33,266 nucleotides of DNA, taken from Chloroflexota bacterium (GTDB taxonomy: Bacteria > Chloroflexota > Anaerolineae > Anaerolineales > Villigracilaceae). The notes beneath the pieces are model-generated. The model was not told where the DNA came from and ran no database searches. It was given only the letters and a program-made list of their open reading frames with translations. Position numbers and translations under genes: made by a program. The DNA lies in assembly GCA_016866215.1 (NCBI GenBank), contig VGNE01000041.1:1-33266 (forward strand), written 5' to 3'. Below are positions 13,147-22,200 of this stretch, one piece after another (the first letter of the stretch is position 1; the number at the start of each line of letters is the position of its first letter).

Positions 13147-14541
13147 ATGCATATCGCTCATGCGCTTCGGCTTGACTCCCCCACCGCTTCAAACCAGATC
13201 ATAAGCCTGGTCGGCGCGGGCGGAAAGTCCACCACCTTGTTTCAGCTAGCCCGCCAGCTTCGAAACACTTCCGGCGCAGTTTCATCCATCGTAACCGCCA
13301 CCACTCACCTCGGCGTCTGGCAAATTCCACTTGCAGACCAACACATCATCGTCAAGGATTTGAACGATCTTAAAAATATCCAGCGCGAGGGCATTACACT
13401 TATCACAGGTGAATTGGATCGCGACCGCACGAAACCCGTCAGTGAATCCATTATTAATTATCTGCGCTCTTATTCAAAAGAACACAACCTCCCCCTCCTG
13501 ATCGAAGCAGATGGCTCCCGCCAAAAATCCCTCAAGGCACCTGCCTCTCACGAGCCGGCCATCCCCGAGGTTACAGAAACGGTTATCGTTGTTGCGGGGA
13601 TGTCCGCCATTGGCAAACCTCTCACCGATGAGCACGTCCACCGCGCCAATATTTTCTCTCAATTCAGCGGCTTGCAGATCGGCGAAACCATCACTCCGCA
13701 GGCTGTTATTTCCATGCTCACGCATCCACAGGGAGGGTTAAAAAACATTCCATCCCTTGCGCGGCGGGTCGTCCTCCTTAACCAAACCGATACGCCCGAA
13801 CTGCGTTCCATCGCCGGCGGCATGACGCGTCAGTTGTTGGATCACTTCCATTCTGTCGTGGTTGGGTCATTCGAGCAAAATATTTTTCACACCTTCGAGC
13901 ACACTGCCGCTATTATTCCCGCCGCAGGTGAAGCGACTCGCTTCGGTTCCGCAAAACAATTGCTGGATTGGAAAGGCAAACCCTTTGTGCGACATATTGC
14001 CGAAACCGCGCTTCATTCCGGACTTTGGCCGGTGGTCGTCGTCACAGGCTTTTGCGCCCCTGAGGTTGAATCTTGTTTAAAAGACCTGCCCGTTGATATC
14101 GTCCACAACCCTGCATATCAACAAGGTCAAAGTACTTCCATAAAAGCAGGCATCAACTACTTAGAAACATCCCGTAAGGGAGAATCCGACGACACGAGCG
14201 TCGGTTCTGGGGGAGGTCAGGCAGGAGCCGCCATCTTCCTGCTCGCCGACCAGCCCCAGATTCCCTCCGAAGTGATCCGCGCATTGACTGAGTCACACAC
14301 GCGCGGACTTCATCCCATCATTGCGCCGCTTGTCCTCGAAGAACGCCGCGCCAACCCGGTGCTGTTTGACCAGGTCACCTTCCCCGATCTCCTGCAATTG
14401 ACTGGGGATATCGGCGGGCGCGCCATTTTCTCGAAATACCAAGTAGAATACATTCCCTGGCACGACGACATCCTGTTACTGGATGTTGATAAACCCGAAG
14501 ACTATCAAAGATTGGTAGAAAATGAAAAACTTAAGAGATAA
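13147..14541 (+). CDS. YqeC-MocA fusion: hydroxylase accessory GTPase-like domain plus cofactor nucleotidyltransferase
   Basis: The protein has 464 residues and two domains. Residues about 1-235 match the YqeC family (selenium-dependent hydroxylase accessory protein): P-loop SLVGAGGKSTT, TATTHLGVWQ, IEADGSRQKSLKAPA, and GKPLTDEHVHRA. Residues about 245-464 match MobA/MocA-like nucleotidyltransferases (IIPAAGEATRFGSAKQLLDW, LADQPQIP, then DVDKPEDYQRL), which cytidylate or guanylate molybdopterin for molybdenum hydroxylases such as xanthine or aldehyde dehydrogenases. A short palindromic repeat at 14181-14208 is read in frame between helices of the second domain. ATG 13147 is preferred over the TTG at 13129. 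A second MocA-like gene follows 3 bp after its stop. Confidence 0.88.
   Translation: MHIAHALRLDSPTASNQIISLVGAGGKSTTLFQLARQLRNTSGAVSSIVTATTHLGVWQIPLADQHIIVKDLNDLKNIQREGITLITGELDRDRTKPVSESIINYLRSYSKEHNLPLLIEADGSRQKSLKAPASHEPAIPEVTETVIVVAGMSAIGKPLTDEHVHRANIFSQFSGLQIGETITPQAVISMLTHPQGGLKNIPSLARRVVLLNQTDTPELRSIAGGMTRQLLDHFHSVVVGSFEQNIFHTFEHTAAIIPAAGEATRFGSAKQLLDWKGKPFVRHIAETALHSGLWPVVVVTGFCAPEVESCLKDLPVDIVHNPAYQQGQSTSIKAGINYLETSRKGESDDTSVGSGGGQAGAAIFLLADQPQIPSEVIRALTESHTRGLHPIIAPLVLEERRANPVLFDQVTFPDLLQLTGDIGGRAIFSKYQVEYIPWHDDILLLDVDKPEDYQRLVENEKLKR
14181..14208 (+). repeat. Short palindromic repeat in frame in yqeC-mocA
   Basis: Imperfect arms AGAATCCGACG and CGTCGGTTCT surround ACACGAG. It encodes GESDDTSVGSG, a low-complexity loop absent from typical MocA proteins. 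Elements of this type look like interspersed repeats rather than native coding sequence. Confidence 0.6.
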
Positions 14542-14544
14542 ATC

Positions 14545-15123
14545 ATGATCACAGCCATCATTTTGGCCGCAGGTGAATCGAAGCGTATGGGTGAACCGAA
14601 AATGCTCATGCCCTATGGTAAAAGCACGGTCTTACAGACGGTCATTTCAACAATCCAATCTGCCGGCATAAAAGATATTCTGGTTGTCACTGGCGGCGCC
14701 CGTCAGCAGGTTGAGATGCTGATCGGGAAAACGGTTCAGACGGCTTTCAATGAAAATTATCAAAATGGAGAAATGTTGAGTTCGATCCAGTTGGGATTGT
14801 CTGTGAAAATGCGCGAGGCCAGCGCAGCTCTGATTTGTCTTGGCGACCAGCCCCAGGTCGAGGAAAGAAGCGTGCGCAGCATCTGCAATGCCTTCCTTGA
14901 AAGCAAATCCAGGATCGTCGTCCCAAGTTATCAAAACCAACGCGGACATCCCTGGCTTGTGGCGCGATCCCTATGGGATGAACTGTTAACCCTAAAAGCG
15001 CCAAAAACATCGCGCGATTTTTTGAAAAAAAATGCCCGCGCAATACATTATGTAAACATGAATACTCCCAGTGTGATCGAAGACCTGGATACCCCGCAGG
15101 ATTATTTGAAATTCACATCTTAG
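14545..15123 (+). CDS. MocA-like molybdenum cofactor nucleotidyltransferase
   Basis: The 192-aa protein has a single NTP-transferase (MobA-like) domain: the N-terminal IILAAGESKRMGEPKML nucleotide-binding loop, the strand DILVVTGG, NENYQNGEMLSSIQLGL, LGDQPQV (metal/phosphate-binding Asp), the RGHPWLV substrate loop, and the C-terminal EDLDTPQDYLKF. It likely transfers CMP (or GMP) to molybdopterin for hydroxylase-type enzymes. It directly follows the yqeC-mocA fusion (3-bp gap), so both belong to one operon. The presence of two MocA-type domains suggests either two substrates or redundancy. No molybdenum hydroxylase subunit genes are visible in the window. Confidence 0.88.
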   Translation: MITAIILAAGESKRMGEPKMLMPYGKSTVLQTVISTIQSAGIKDILVVTGGARQQVEMLIGKTVQTAFNENYQNGEMLSSIQLGLSVKMREASAALICLGDQPQVEERSVRSICNAFLESKSRIVVPSYQNQRGHPWLVARSLWDELLTLKAPKTSRDFLKKNARAIHYVNMNTPSVIEDLDTPQDYLKFTS

Positions 15124-15184
15124 AACCGGCTGCATAAATTGGGTTTATGTTACACTCGCATCAATTTCAAAATGGGAGCAACCA

Positions 15185-16105
15185 GTGAAATACTATATCA
15201 TCGTCAATCCAACCTCAGGCCACGGGCTTGGTGGAAAATCAATTCAACACATCGAATCCAGCCTGAGCGAGTACGGGCTGGATTTTACGCTTGTGCAAAC
15301 CGAACGCATGTGGCACGCCGCAGATTTAGCCGCAGGCGCCGCGCGCGATGGCTATGATGTGATCGTGTGCGCCAGCGGAGACGGCACAGTGAACGAAGCC
15401 ATCAACGGCATCATGCGCGCGCGAAAAGACGGCCACAACAAATCTGCCTTCGCGGTTTTGGGAATTGGCACAGGTAACGATTTTGCAGGCGGCACGGGCA
15501 TCCCCACAAATTTGAACGACGGCTTGAAAGCCTTGAAGGAAAACAAACGTAAAAATATTGACATTGGTCTTGTCAAGGGCGGTGACTATCCGGAAGGCAG
15601 ATATTTTGGAAATGGCATCGGCGTCGGCTTTGATGCGGCGGTTGGCAACGAGGCCGTCAAAGTCCGCTGGACTCGCGGTTTGCTGGCCTATCTGATCGGC
15701 GTCGTCAAAACAGTTTTCCTTTATTACAATCCCGCGCAGGTTGAAATTATTTTGGATGGCAAGGAAACCATTCATCAGGTTTCCCTGATGATCTCAGTCA
15801 TGAACGGCAGGCGCATGGGCGGTGGTTTTCAGATGGCCCCAGAAAGCCTGCCCGATGATGGACTCTTCGATCTGTGCATTGCTGAAACCGCCTCGAAGGG
15901 ACGCATTCTGCAAATGATCCCGTACTTCATCAAAGGCACACAAGCCGCGCTTCCTGAAATCCAAATGAAACGCGCCAAAACCGTTTCGATCAAATCACTG
16001 GATATGACCTTCCCCGCTCACGCCGATGGAGAGTTCATTTGTCTCGACGGCTCACACTTGACCCTCGAACTGCTTCCGAAAGAATTGGAAATTGTCTGCG
16101 CCTGA
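15185..16105 (+). CDS. YegS/BmrU-type lipid kinase (diacylglycerol kinase family)
   Basis: The 306-aa protein starts at GTG 15185 behind GGGAGC. The N-terminus YYIIVNPTSGHG is the first conserved motif of the DAGK catalytic domain, and VCASGDGTVNEAINGI is the ATP-binding glycine loop (SGDGT instead of GGDGT). Further motifs are GIGTGNDFAGG and the C-terminal domain with FQMAPESLPDDGLFDLCI and HADGEF. It should phosphorylate diacylglycerol or a related lipid at the inner membrane face. The following gene is a PlsC-type acyltransferase whose start lies at its stop codon, so the two probably work together in phospholipid synthesis or recycling. Confidence 0.9.
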   Translation: MKYYIIVNPTSGHGLGGKSIQHIESSLSEYGLDFTLVQTERMWHAADLAAGAARDGYDVIVCASGDGTVNEAINGIMRARKDGHNKSAFAVLGIGTGNDFAGGTGIPTNLNDGLKALKENKRKNIDIGLVKGGDYPEGRYFGNGIGVGFDAAVGNEAVKVRWTRGLLAYLIGVVKTVFLYYNPAQVEIILDGKETIHQVSLMISVMNGRRMGGGFQMAPESLPDDGLFDLCIAETASKGRILQMIPYFIKGTQAALPEIQMKRAKTVSIKSLDMTFPAHADGEFICLDGSHLTLELLPKELEIVCA

Positions 16106-16109
16106 GCCT

Positions 16110-16784
16110 ATGCATCCGATCCATTGGTTAATGAACTTCATCATCCGTGTCTACACCCGCGTCACCTGCCGGCTGGACGCGCCAGACTTGCACAAAATCC
16201 CAATGCAAGGTCCATTGATTGCAATTGCAAACCACACCGGGCAGATCGAAGTGCCGATGCTATTCGCGCACCTGCAACCTCGTCCGTTGACAGGCTGGGC
16301 AAAGGTGGAGTCATGGGATAACTGGTTTCTGCGCTGGGTCTTTGGTGTCTGGGGAGCAATCCCTGTCCGCCGCGGCGAGGCGGATATGAAAGCGCTTAAA
16401 CATGCGTTGAAAGCCCTGGAAGATGGAAAGATCTTCGGGCTGGCCCCCGAGGGAACGCGTAACAAAACCGGGAAACTCAAACGCGCCCTGCCAGGCACGG
16501 TCCTGATCGCACTGCACTCGCGCGCGCCGATCATCGCTATTGCTCACTGGGGCGGCGAGGTGTATCTAAAAAATCTCAAGCGTCTAAAACGCACAGATTT
16601 TCACATCCGCGTCGGTGATCCATTCAGGATCAATGTTGAAGGAGTCAAAGTCAATGGTGAAATCCGTCAGCAAATTGTGGACGAGATGATGTACGAACTT
16701 GCGAAATTACTCCCCGAAGAATATCGCGGCGAATACAGCGATATGAGCAAGGCCACCAAAAAATTCCTAAGAAATCTTCAATAA
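16110..16784 (+). CDS. PlsC-family 1-acylglycerol-3-phosphate acyltransferase
   Basis: The 224-aa membrane-associated acyltransferase has the PlsC motifs in order: block I IANHTGQIEVP (HxxxxE in place of the usual HxxxxD), GAIPVRRGEADM (block II), GLAPEGTRNKTGKL (block III, PEGTRN) and APIIAIAHWG (block IV). It probably acylates lysophosphatidate to phosphatidate. I give ATG 16110, 4 bp after the lipid kinase stop; a TTG at 16092 overlapping that gene is an alternative. Neither has a strong ribosome binding site, which fits translational coupling with the upstream kinase. Confidence 0.88.
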   Translation: MHPIHWLMNFIIRVYTRVTCRLDAPDLHKIPMQGPLIAIANHTGQIEVPMLFAHLQPRPLTGWAKVESWDNWFLRWVFGVWGAIPVRRGEADMKALKHALKALEDGKIFGLAPEGTRNKTGKLKRALPGTVLIALHSRAPIIAIAHWGGEVYLKNLKRLKRTDFHIRVGDPFRINVEGVKVNGEIRQQIVDEMMYELAKLLPEEYRGEYSDMSKATKKFLRNLQ

Positions 16785-16847
16785 ACAGCAGACCTATTGC
16801 AAAAGTCAATCACTGGTTGGCAATTGAAATTCTTTTCCGCAAATTTA

Positions 16848-16902
16848 CGCTAATCCTCGCGAATTGGTTTTAATAATTTGCATGAATTCGTGAAGATTAG
16901 CG
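16848..16902. repeat. Imperfect inverted repeat in the intergenic region
   Basis: CGCTAATCCTCGCGAAT (16848-16864) pairs with ATTCGTGAAGATTAGCG (16886-16902), with 15 of 17 positions matching. It resembles degraded interspersed palindromes. The rest of 16785-16989 shows no gene. Confidence 0.6.
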
Positions 16903-16989
16903 AATGAAAAGATTAATCTACCAACTTATGCAAGAGATCTAGTACTTTAATAACTTCTCAGCTTTCAGAAATGAAAACAAATACAAGGC

Positions 16990-17036
16990 AAATCTGATGT
17001 AGAATGCAATTGTAAATTGCATTCTACATCAGATTT
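16990..17036 (+). promoter_or_regulatory. Perfect 22-bp inverted repeat abutting the ribosome binding site
   Basis: The arms at 16990-17011 and 17015-17036 are perfectly complementary over 22 bp with a 3-nt GTA loop. The right arm ends directly before AAGGAG (17037-17042), and the ATG follows at 17049. In RNA this would be a very stable hairpin next to the Shine-Dalgarno; in DNA it could be an operator. It lacks a U tract, so a simple terminator is unlikely. Confidence 0.8.
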
Positions 17037-17048
17037 AAGGAGTAAACA

Positions 17049-17855
17049 ATGAAAAATTTCTTCGCCAGCATATTCCTTGTGCTTGTCTTGCTCGCCATGA
17101 CCGCAGGCACCGCCTTTGCGCAGGAAACCACACCCATTACAGGCACCGTCGAATCCGTTGTGCTCGAAACCGATGCAATTACAGGTGAAACAACCATTGT
17201 TGTTACATTACTTGATGAAACAACAGACACATTACAGACTGTAAAACTCAGCCTTGAAACCGCAGAATCCCTCGGGCTGGTTGTTACAGATCCAACCACA
17301 GGCAAATCAACAGTTACAGAGGATGCTGTCGGCACAACCGTTGAAATTGACCCAGCAACTGTTTTACTCGAAGAGGAAACAGAAGAAGATCAGCACCCTG
17401 TTGGTTCTGCATTGTCAGATTTCTTCAGTGGGCTGCTAGGCGTGGATTATGAAACGATCATGACCTACCATGAAGATGGTGTTGGCCTTGGTGTGATCGC
17501 ACAAGCCTTATGGCTCACCAATAATATTGGCGGTGACACTGCCGCCTTTGAAGCCCTGCTGGAAGCCAAACAAAGCGGCAACTACAGCGCCATCACGCTT
17601 GCAGATGGCACAACACCGGATAATTGGGGCGATGTTGTAAAGTCCCTGAAAAAGGGAGATAATCTTGGCAGTGTTGCGTCAGGCAAAGGTGAAAGCGCTG
17701 AAGATACCAGTGAAGTTATTACTGAAGTCCCTGGCAAGGGACTCGGAAACAGCAATAACGGCAATGGTGATGGCAATAGTAATAGTAACGGACATGGAAA
17801 CGGGAACGATAAAGACAACGGTAAAGATAATGGCAAAGGCGGCGGACGTCCATAA
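17049..17855 (+). CDS. Secreted protein of unknown function with Gly/Asn/Asp-rich tail
   Basis: The 268-aa protein has a clear signal peptide (MKNFFASIFLVLVLLAMTAG, cleavage probably after AFA). An N-terminal beta-rich domain of about 90 residues follows, with many Thr and Val (ITGTVESVVLETDAITGETT). A compact helical domain comes next (residues about 120-205: HPVGSALSDFFSGLLGVDYE, MTYHEDGVGLGVIAQALWL). It ends in a low-complexity tail of Gly, Asn, Asp and Lys (GNGDGNSNSNGHGNGNDKD). I do not recognise a function; similar secreted proteins occur in Chloroflexota. It has a good Shine-Dalgarno but is preceded by the long hairpin, so expression is probably controlled there. Confidence 0.85.
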   Translation: MKNFFASIFLVLVLLAMTAGTAFAQETTPITGTVESVVLETDAITGETTIVVTLLDETTDTLQTVKLSLETAESLGLVVTDPTTGKSTVTEDAVGTTVEIDPATVLLEEETEEDQHPVGSALSDFFSGLLGVDYETIMTYHEDGVGLGVIAQALWLTNNIGGDTAAFEALLEAKQSGNYSAITLADGTTPDNWGDVVKSLKKGDNLGSVASGKGESAEDTSEVITEVPGKGLGNSNNGNGDGNSNSNGHGNGNDKDNGKDNGKGGGRP

Positions 17856-17931
17856 CAGCTAAGAGATTGCTTCGGGCAAGAGCAAGAGTGCCCTCGCAAC
17901 GACATCGTTAAAGGGTTTATATGGTAGCAAA

Positions 17932-18360
17932 TTACAATTTTATTTGGTACGCATTCGTATCCCTTTTCGTAAACCCCACCCGCAGATAAAGCTTATTCGC
18001 CGGCACACGCATGGGATTGGATGTAAGCGTGATGTTGCCCGCGCCTTTTTCACGCGCCAGTTCAATGGCTCTGAGCATCAAGGCTTCGCCAATTCCCTGC
18101 CCGCGGACGGAATTATCCACGATCACATCTTCGATGACCGAGCGGATTCCCGTCGGCACTCGGTACGCTGCGAGAGTCAACGCGCCCACGATCTGGCCAT
18201 TTTCATTGCGAGCTGTGACCAGCGTGGAAGCCGCATCCCGGACAAGGGCAGATAAATCGGCACGGGAGGGAGGCGGGTTGTTATCCGTCAACTGCGGGAC
18301 AAGGCGCTGGAACGCTTCGTAGAGTTCCTCATCCGCTTTTGTAACAATGTCAATGCGCAT
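17932..18360 (-). CDS. GNAT-family N-acetyltransferase
   Basis: The 142-aa protein has the GNAT fold signature: GQIVGALTLAAYR strand, VIEDVIVDNSVRGQGIG (acetyl-CoA pyrophosphate loop RGQGIG at about residue 91), ALMLRAIELAREKG helix, ITLTSNPMR and KLYLRVGF. The substrate cannot be predicted. Its start overlaps the end of the phosphatidylcholine-synthase-like gene by 11 bp, so the two are co-transcribed on the minus strand. A short imperfect repeat (17866-17905) lies between it and the convergent secreted-protein gene. Confidence 0.9.
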   Translation of the reverse strand: MRIDIVTKADEELYEAFQRLVPQLTDNNPPPSRADLSALVRDAASTLVTARNENGQIVGALTLAAYRVPTGIRSVIEDVIVDNSVRGQGIGEALMLRAIELAREKGAGNITLTSNPMRVPANKLYLRVGFTKRDTNAYQIKL

Positions 18361-19075
18361 GGACTTTGTTCTTGGGCATCAGGCTCAACGCGAGGTAATA
18401 GGCCACGTACACGAACGAAACCCATACCACCCATCCCGGCTGGTCCGGATATTGCAACAAAGCCCACACGCCGATGGCGGCGTAGAGATAGGTGAGCGCG
18501 AGCGTGAGGTGACGCATGACCCGGTTGCGGCTGGGATAGATATATTTGACCGGGACGAACACCAGCACGTTGCACGCCATCAGCAAACCGAAATTCACCC
18601 ATTGCGGCAGACCCATCAACAGCATGTAGAGCGCGAGGACGTTCCAATAGGACGGAAAGCCTTTGAAATAATTATCAGCCGTCTTGGCGTCGGTTTGGGT
18701 GAATTGATAGGCGGAGGTCAGCAGGATGGAACACGCGGCAAGCAATCGCACGGGGGCGGGCAGGATATCCGATTGAATGAGAAAAAAGGCTGGCACCAGC
18801 ACGTAGTTGAGATAATCAATAATGTTATCGAGCAATGCGCCGTCAATGCCGCTGGCGTATTTTTTCACGTCCGCCCAGCGCGCCAGCATCCCGTCGAAAC
18901 TGTCCACCAGGATGGCGACGATGATCCACACGATCATCATTTTGTAATCGCCCTCGAAGATGGCAAGGATGGAAAGCAGCCCCCACACCGCGCCCGTGGC
19001 GGTGAAGAGATGAACGCCCCATGCGACAATCACACGCAAGGGATTTGGTTTATGTGCTAATGCAGAAGTCATCAT
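18350..19075 (-). CDS. CDP-alcohol phosphatidyltransferase, phosphatidylcholine synthase-like
   Basis: The 241-aa integral membrane protein has about seven hydrophobic segments and the CDP-alcohol phosphotransferase motif (DGMLARWADVKKYASGIDGA followed by LLD and IID), holding the metal-binding Asp residues. Next come YLNYVLVPAF and, later, NYFKGFPSYWN. The latter two are characteristic of bacterial Pcs, which condenses choline with CDP-diacylglycerol, rather than PgsA or PssA. The substrate assignment is therefore likely but not certain. Start at ATG 19075 (or the next codon, also ATG), with AAGGAAT upstream. It is followed by, and overlaps, a GNAT gene. Confidence 0.85.
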   Translation of the reverse strand: MMTSALAHKPNPLRVIVAWGVHLFTATGAVWGLLSILAIFEGDYKMMIVWIIVAILVDSFDGMLARWADVKKYASGIDGALLDNIIDYLNYVLVPAFFLIQSDILPAPVRLLAACSILLTSAYQFTQTDAKTADNYFKGFPSYWNVLALYMLLMGLPQWVNFGLLMACNVLVFVPVKYIYPSRNRVMRHLTLALTYLYAAIGVWALLQYPDQPGWVVWVSFVYVAYYLALSLMPKNKVHAH

Positions 19076-19175
19076 AAGTTATTCCTTTGATAATGGGAAA
19101 TGTAAGCACGTAGACACGTAGACATGGAAACACGGTGGCAAGGAAATCGGTACGTTGAAATTATAAATGAAAACA

Positions 19176-19205
19176 GACTTCGGAGTTTTTTCAACTTCCG
19201 AAGTC
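19176..19205 (-). terminator. Probable ileS terminator
   Basis: The 9-bp arms GACTTCGGA and TCCGAAGTC are followed on the minus strand by TGTTTTCATTT. It lies 25 bp after the ileS stop. Confidence 0.65.
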
Positions 19206-19230
19206 CAATTACTTGATCACTGATTACTGA

Positions 19231-22200
19231 TCACTGGCTCGCCTTCACCAAACCTACCTTAACCTGCTCCCCTTCAAATTCATCATCAACAATTGATGCA
19301 TTCTGCGGTGGACTCGCAAAGGATAATTTGGTCGTGAGCGTCTCTGCTTTGATATAAGCCTCGTGCGCCTCTACCGCCGACCTCAAGCCTGCAGAGGCTT
19401 CGACGAAGAGTTCCACACGGTCGGCAACATCCAACTCGGCGCTCTTGCGCAGGTCCTGCACGCGGCGCACAAATTCACGCGCCAAGCCTTCAGCCACAAG
19501 TTCAGGTGTCAAGTCCGTCACGAGGGCGGCAACATAGGCGCCCTGCTCCGCAACAGCAAAACCTTCCCTGGCCATGGCTTTCACTTCCACTTCATCGGAG
19601 AGGATATCGTAGGTCTCATCGTCCACCGCCACTTTAACGGGATTGCCAGATTGTAAGATACTCGCAACTTCTTCTGCATTCATGGCGAGGATCGCTTTTT
19701 GGATGGCAGGATATTTATTGCCATATTTCTGACCTAACTGTTTGGGCAGGGGTTTGATCGTGTGAGTAAGCGCCTCAGTGGAAGAATCCAACAAGCGGAC
19801 ACGCTTGACATTCAACTCGTCCGCGATGACATCCATATTATTCATCAAGGCTTTGCGTTCGGCAGGGTTGCCCACCGAGAAGGCGGCTTCTGCGAGAGGC
19901 TGGCGCACTTTGCGATTAGCCTTCTGCCTCGCCGAGTGTCCCAGGGACACAACCCGCATAATAAGTTCCATATCACGGTTGATGGATTCGTCAATAAACT
20001 CCTCCATTACATTGGGCCAATCCGCGAGATGAACAGATTCTGGCGCGGTTTCATCCACCGACCGAACCAGATTTTGATATAGCTCTTCTGCAAGGAAGGG
20101 CATGGCAGGCGCGAGCAACTTGGAAACGATTACCAACGCAGTGTACAGCGCGGAATACGCGGCTTGCTTGTCTGCGCCTGAATCATTCTTCCAAAAGCGG
20201 CGGCGTGAGCGGCGCACATACCAGGTGGAAAGTATTTCAACGAACTTCTCTATGGGACGTGTTGCATTCAAGACATCATATTCTTCATAAGCCTTGGTCA
20301 CATCACGGACCAGCACATTCAATTCAGAGAGCAGCCAGCGGTCGAGATCATTGGTCGGCGCGGTAACGGTCAATCCTTGCGGCTTGTCCAGGTTGGCGTA
20401 GGTTACAAAGAACGAGTATACATTCCACAGCGTAAGCGTAAAACTGCGGATGACGTCCCCAACCAGGTCGGAAGAGAAGCGGCGTTCCTGACCTGGAGGC
20501 GAGGCAGTGTAGAGATACCAGCGCAGCGCATCAGCACCATGCAGATTCAGCACATCCCATGGTTGAACGATATTGCCAAGCGACTTGGACATCTTGCGTC
20601 CTTCGGCATCCTGAATGTGACCGAGACAGATCACGTTCTTGAACGATACTTCATCATTCAGCAAAGTACTGATCGCATGTAGCGAATAAAACCATCCGCG
20701 AGTTTGGTCCACTGCTTCGCAAATGTAATCCGCCGGGAATTGTTGTTCAAACTTTTCCTGATTCTCGAACGGATAATGCCATTGCGCATAAGGCATGGAA
20801 CCAGAGTCGAACCAGACGTCAATCAGGTCTTTGATGCGAGTCATCTTGCCCCCGCATTCCACGCATTTCCAATGAACGGTGTCCACATGCGGGCGATGCA
20901 GGTCTAAGTCTCGCCCTGAGTTCATCGAAGGGTCGGTTAAGTCCCGGCCTGCTTTTTCAGACAATTCCGCGACCGAGCCGACGCATTCACGATGCTTGCA
21001 TTCTTGATTTTCACATTCCCAAACGGGAAGCGGTGTGCCCCAATAACGCTCGCGGGTCAATGACCAGTCAATATTGTTTTCCAGCCAATTTCCAAAGCGT
21101 CCGCTTTTGACATGCTCAGGAACCCAATTGATCGTGTTGTTCAATTCCACAAGGCGGTCGCGATGAGCGCTTGTACGGATATACCAGGAATCGCGCGCGT
21201 AATATAACAACGGAGTATGGCAGCGCCAGCAAAACGGATAAGTATGTGTTAGTGTTCCCGAGCGGAATAAAAGGCCGCGCGCCTCCAAATCCGTGATGAT
21301 TTGTGGGTCGGCATCTTTGACGAAGACACCCCGCCACGGGGTGATCTCGGGAATGAAAGTACCGTCAGGCAGGACAATCAGCAGGATTGGCAAATCATGT
21401 TGCTTCGCCATTTCCATATCTTCAGAGCCAAATGCAGGAGCTTGATGTACAAGGCCGGAGCCGTCTTCTGTCGTAACAAAATCGCCAAGGACAACAAAAT
21501 AAGCGGGTTTATCCACGGGAACAAAGGTGAAAAGCGGCTTATATTTCACACCTTTCAACTTCCTGCCTTTGAAGGTATCCACCACTTTCACTATTTCATC
21601 TTTGAATATCTTTTCGACCAAATTCTTCGCAAGGATCAGTTTTTCTTTTGTGCCATTGTTATCGCGTTCAACCGTCACGTAATCCACTTCAGGGTGCACT
21701 GCGACTGCCACGTTGGCGGGAAGCGTCCAAGGGGTCGTTGTCCAAACCAGCAGGGAGGTGTCTGGCTTATCCGCCAGCGGTATGCGCACAAAAACAGAAG
21801 GGTCGGTCGCGTCGTCATAACCGAGAGCAACTTCATGGTCAGATAGAGGCGTGCCACATCGCGGACAGTACGGCACAACCTTATATCCCTTGAAAAGAAG
21901 GTCTTTTTTCCAAAAATTTTTCAGGATCCACCAGACCGATTCGATGTATTCGTTGGTGTAGGTCACATAGGCATCTTCAAGGTCAACCCAAAAGGCGATA
22001 CGGTCCGTTAGTTTTTCCCAATCTTGAATATAGGTGAAGACGGATTTCCGGCAGAGCTCATTGAATTTATCTATGCCGTATTCTTCGATCTGTTGTTTAT
22101 TATTGAAGCCAAGTTGTTTCTCCACTTCGATTTCGACAGGCAGGCCGTGCGTATCCCAGCCGCCGCGGCGCGACACATGATATCCGCGCATGATCTTATA

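Noticed and set aside
17866-17905. Imperfect palindrome between the secreted-protein gene and the GNAT gene as a terminator
   Set aside because: The stem is interrupted and there is no U tract; it resembles a degraded interspersed repeat (GATTGCTTCGGGCA ... CTCGCAACGAC).
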